Source: Paramecium sonneborni
Taxonomy: Eukaryota > Ciliophora > Oligohymenophorea > Peniculida > Parameciidae
DNA length: 64,000 bases
NCBI GenBank assembly: GCA_905182985.1
Contig: CAJJDN010000045.1
Location: forward strand, 239,206 to 303,205
Reading direction: 5' to 3'
In this document: piece after piece, positions 62,911 to 64,000 of the stretch
Layout: every line of letters begins with the position of its first letter
How positions within the stretch are numbered: position 1 is the first letter of the stretch
Notes under the pieces: generated by a model
What the model saw: the letters and a program-made list of their open reading frames with translations, nothing else
Told to the model about the DNA's origin: nothing
Database searches by the model: none
Made by a program: the position numbers and the translations under genes

Positions 62911-64000
62911 TTTACAAATTTATATAAAAAATAATATGATAAATGATGTCTTCAAAATGAAAACTCTTAGAACTACAAAACAAATTCTAAAACTTTAATT
63001 AATTATCATCATACAATATACAAATGTTTTGATATTCGATAATAATTTTTAAATAAGCCCTATAAAAGACATAAAAAAAATTTACTTTCAAATCTACACT
63101 AAGAGATGTTATATGAAAATTTAATTTTGAGTTATTTGTATATTTTTGAAGATTTAATTCTGCAAAAAATTAATACTAATAAATTAGAAACGTTTTTTTA
63201 AGTAATTAAATAATAAAAATAAGGATATCATTAATTTAAGTAAAATCTTTATTAGATATCATTTTTTATATTTTATTACTTATATTTTAGATTTATTTTT
63301 TTCGAAAAATGATTGCTTATAAAATTAAGACTTGATAAAAATGATTTTAATCTTTTTATCAATAGTTAGTCTATTATCGAAATAATCATTTAGAGAGTAA
63401 TTCGTTACAATTAATGTTGTTACTTATATAAAATGAAACTAGTTTAAAAATGCACAATTCAATATTTTTATAATCTAAGCTGATAGAGGAATTATTAAAG
63501 CAATTTTGACAATATGGATAAAAACACAAATAATTTATTTTACTCAAATTCATAATTTAATTTAGTGCACATATAATGCATGAATTACTAAAATTGAGTA
63601 TTCTAATACAAAATATTAATGTATCAGACTAAAATGTACACGAGAGGGAAATTGTAAATTAAAGTTTTGCTAAATTTAAAATAGTTTTTTCATTCAATCA
63701 CATGTTACTATTTCTATAAGATGAATAGATACAGCTTATTTCTTTTTATCTTATTCTTTTTTTTTTCAATGTTTTTATAGCAAATACTTTGTTGGCTTTT
63801 ATTTTGCGAAAAATACTTATCTATGAGCTCTTTTGCCAATAAAACTAAGCATGTAGAATTACTTTATTTCCATTTTTATCATTTTAATGAATAATTAAAT
63901 AAAAAATGTTCAAAAAGCTATATTATTTATATGATTATAAGAATAATATCTGATAAATCGTTTAACCTTAGAATTTTATTATTTTGAATTTTAAAGATAT
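62911..64000. other. Intergenic AT-rich stretch to window end
   Basis: About 1.1 kb with no convincing gene on either strand, no RNA fold and no repeat. Confidence 0.5.

Noticed and set aside
1..64000. Micronuclear DNA with internal eliminated sequences
   Set aside because: About 25 genes are uninterrupted apart from short GT-AG introns; no TA-flanked insertions break them, so macronuclear sequence fits better.

Overview
The window is ciliate DNA, most likely Paramecium macronuclear sequence. It is very AT-rich. Genes read through TAA and TAG as glutamine and end only at TGA. About 75 introns could be placed; they start with GT, end with AG, and are mostly 20-34 nt long. In nearly every reconstructed gene, removing these introns restores one exact open frame from ATG to TGA. 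Spacing is tight: neighbouring genes are often 14-80 bp apart. No bacterial features are expected, and none were found. Bases 15982-16860 are an N gap. All domain names come from reading translations by eye, with no database search.

Layout. 1-10716 (minus) is one giant Gln-rich coiled-coil gene that runs off the left edge. About half of it is four near-identical 1296-bp units, followed by diverged copies. 11170-12930 (minus) is a decayed PHD finger / coiled coil / SPRY gene. A tRNA-Glu(UUC) lies at 13635-13705. An eIF3f-like gene (14976-15923) is followed by the gap. Past the gap come a truncated Cys-motif gene, an RG-tailed protein, a frame-broken coiled-coil gene (18676-20152), a poorly resolved stretch, a Myb gene and a phospholipid scramblase.

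From 25.8 to 36 kb five plus-strand genes sit close together: a histidine phosphatase, a MORN-repeat protein, a membrane-anchored tubulin-tyrosine-ligase-like enzyme, an EF-hand-like coiled-coil protein, and an alpha/beta hydrolase with a ubiquitin-interacting motif. A convergent unknown gene follows, then a large IQ-motif protein, a degenerate kinesin-like gene and a sperm-tail PG-rich repeat protein. Next come a RanBP1-type nucleoporin, a two-Ubl protein, two unknown genes, a SWI3/SMARCC-type chromatin subunit, an NDUFA8-like CX9C protein, a Q/N-rich protein, a protein disulfide isomerase, a broken Ubl-plus-membrane gene, an AGC kinase, a BIG-type Sec7 ArfGEF with an internal HIT-type zinc finger, and a coiled-coil protein.

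How the genes fit together. Several products suit a ciliated cell: TTLL (tubulin modification), MORN, IQ/EF-hand, kinesin-like and PG-rich repeat proteins. Others are housekeeping genes for translation, the ER, membrane traffic, mitochondria, chromatin and nuclear transport. There is no sign of operons; the order looks like an ordinary compact ciliate chromosome. The loci with many frame breaks are best explained as duplicates in decay, although homopolymer base-calling errors cannot be excluded for some.
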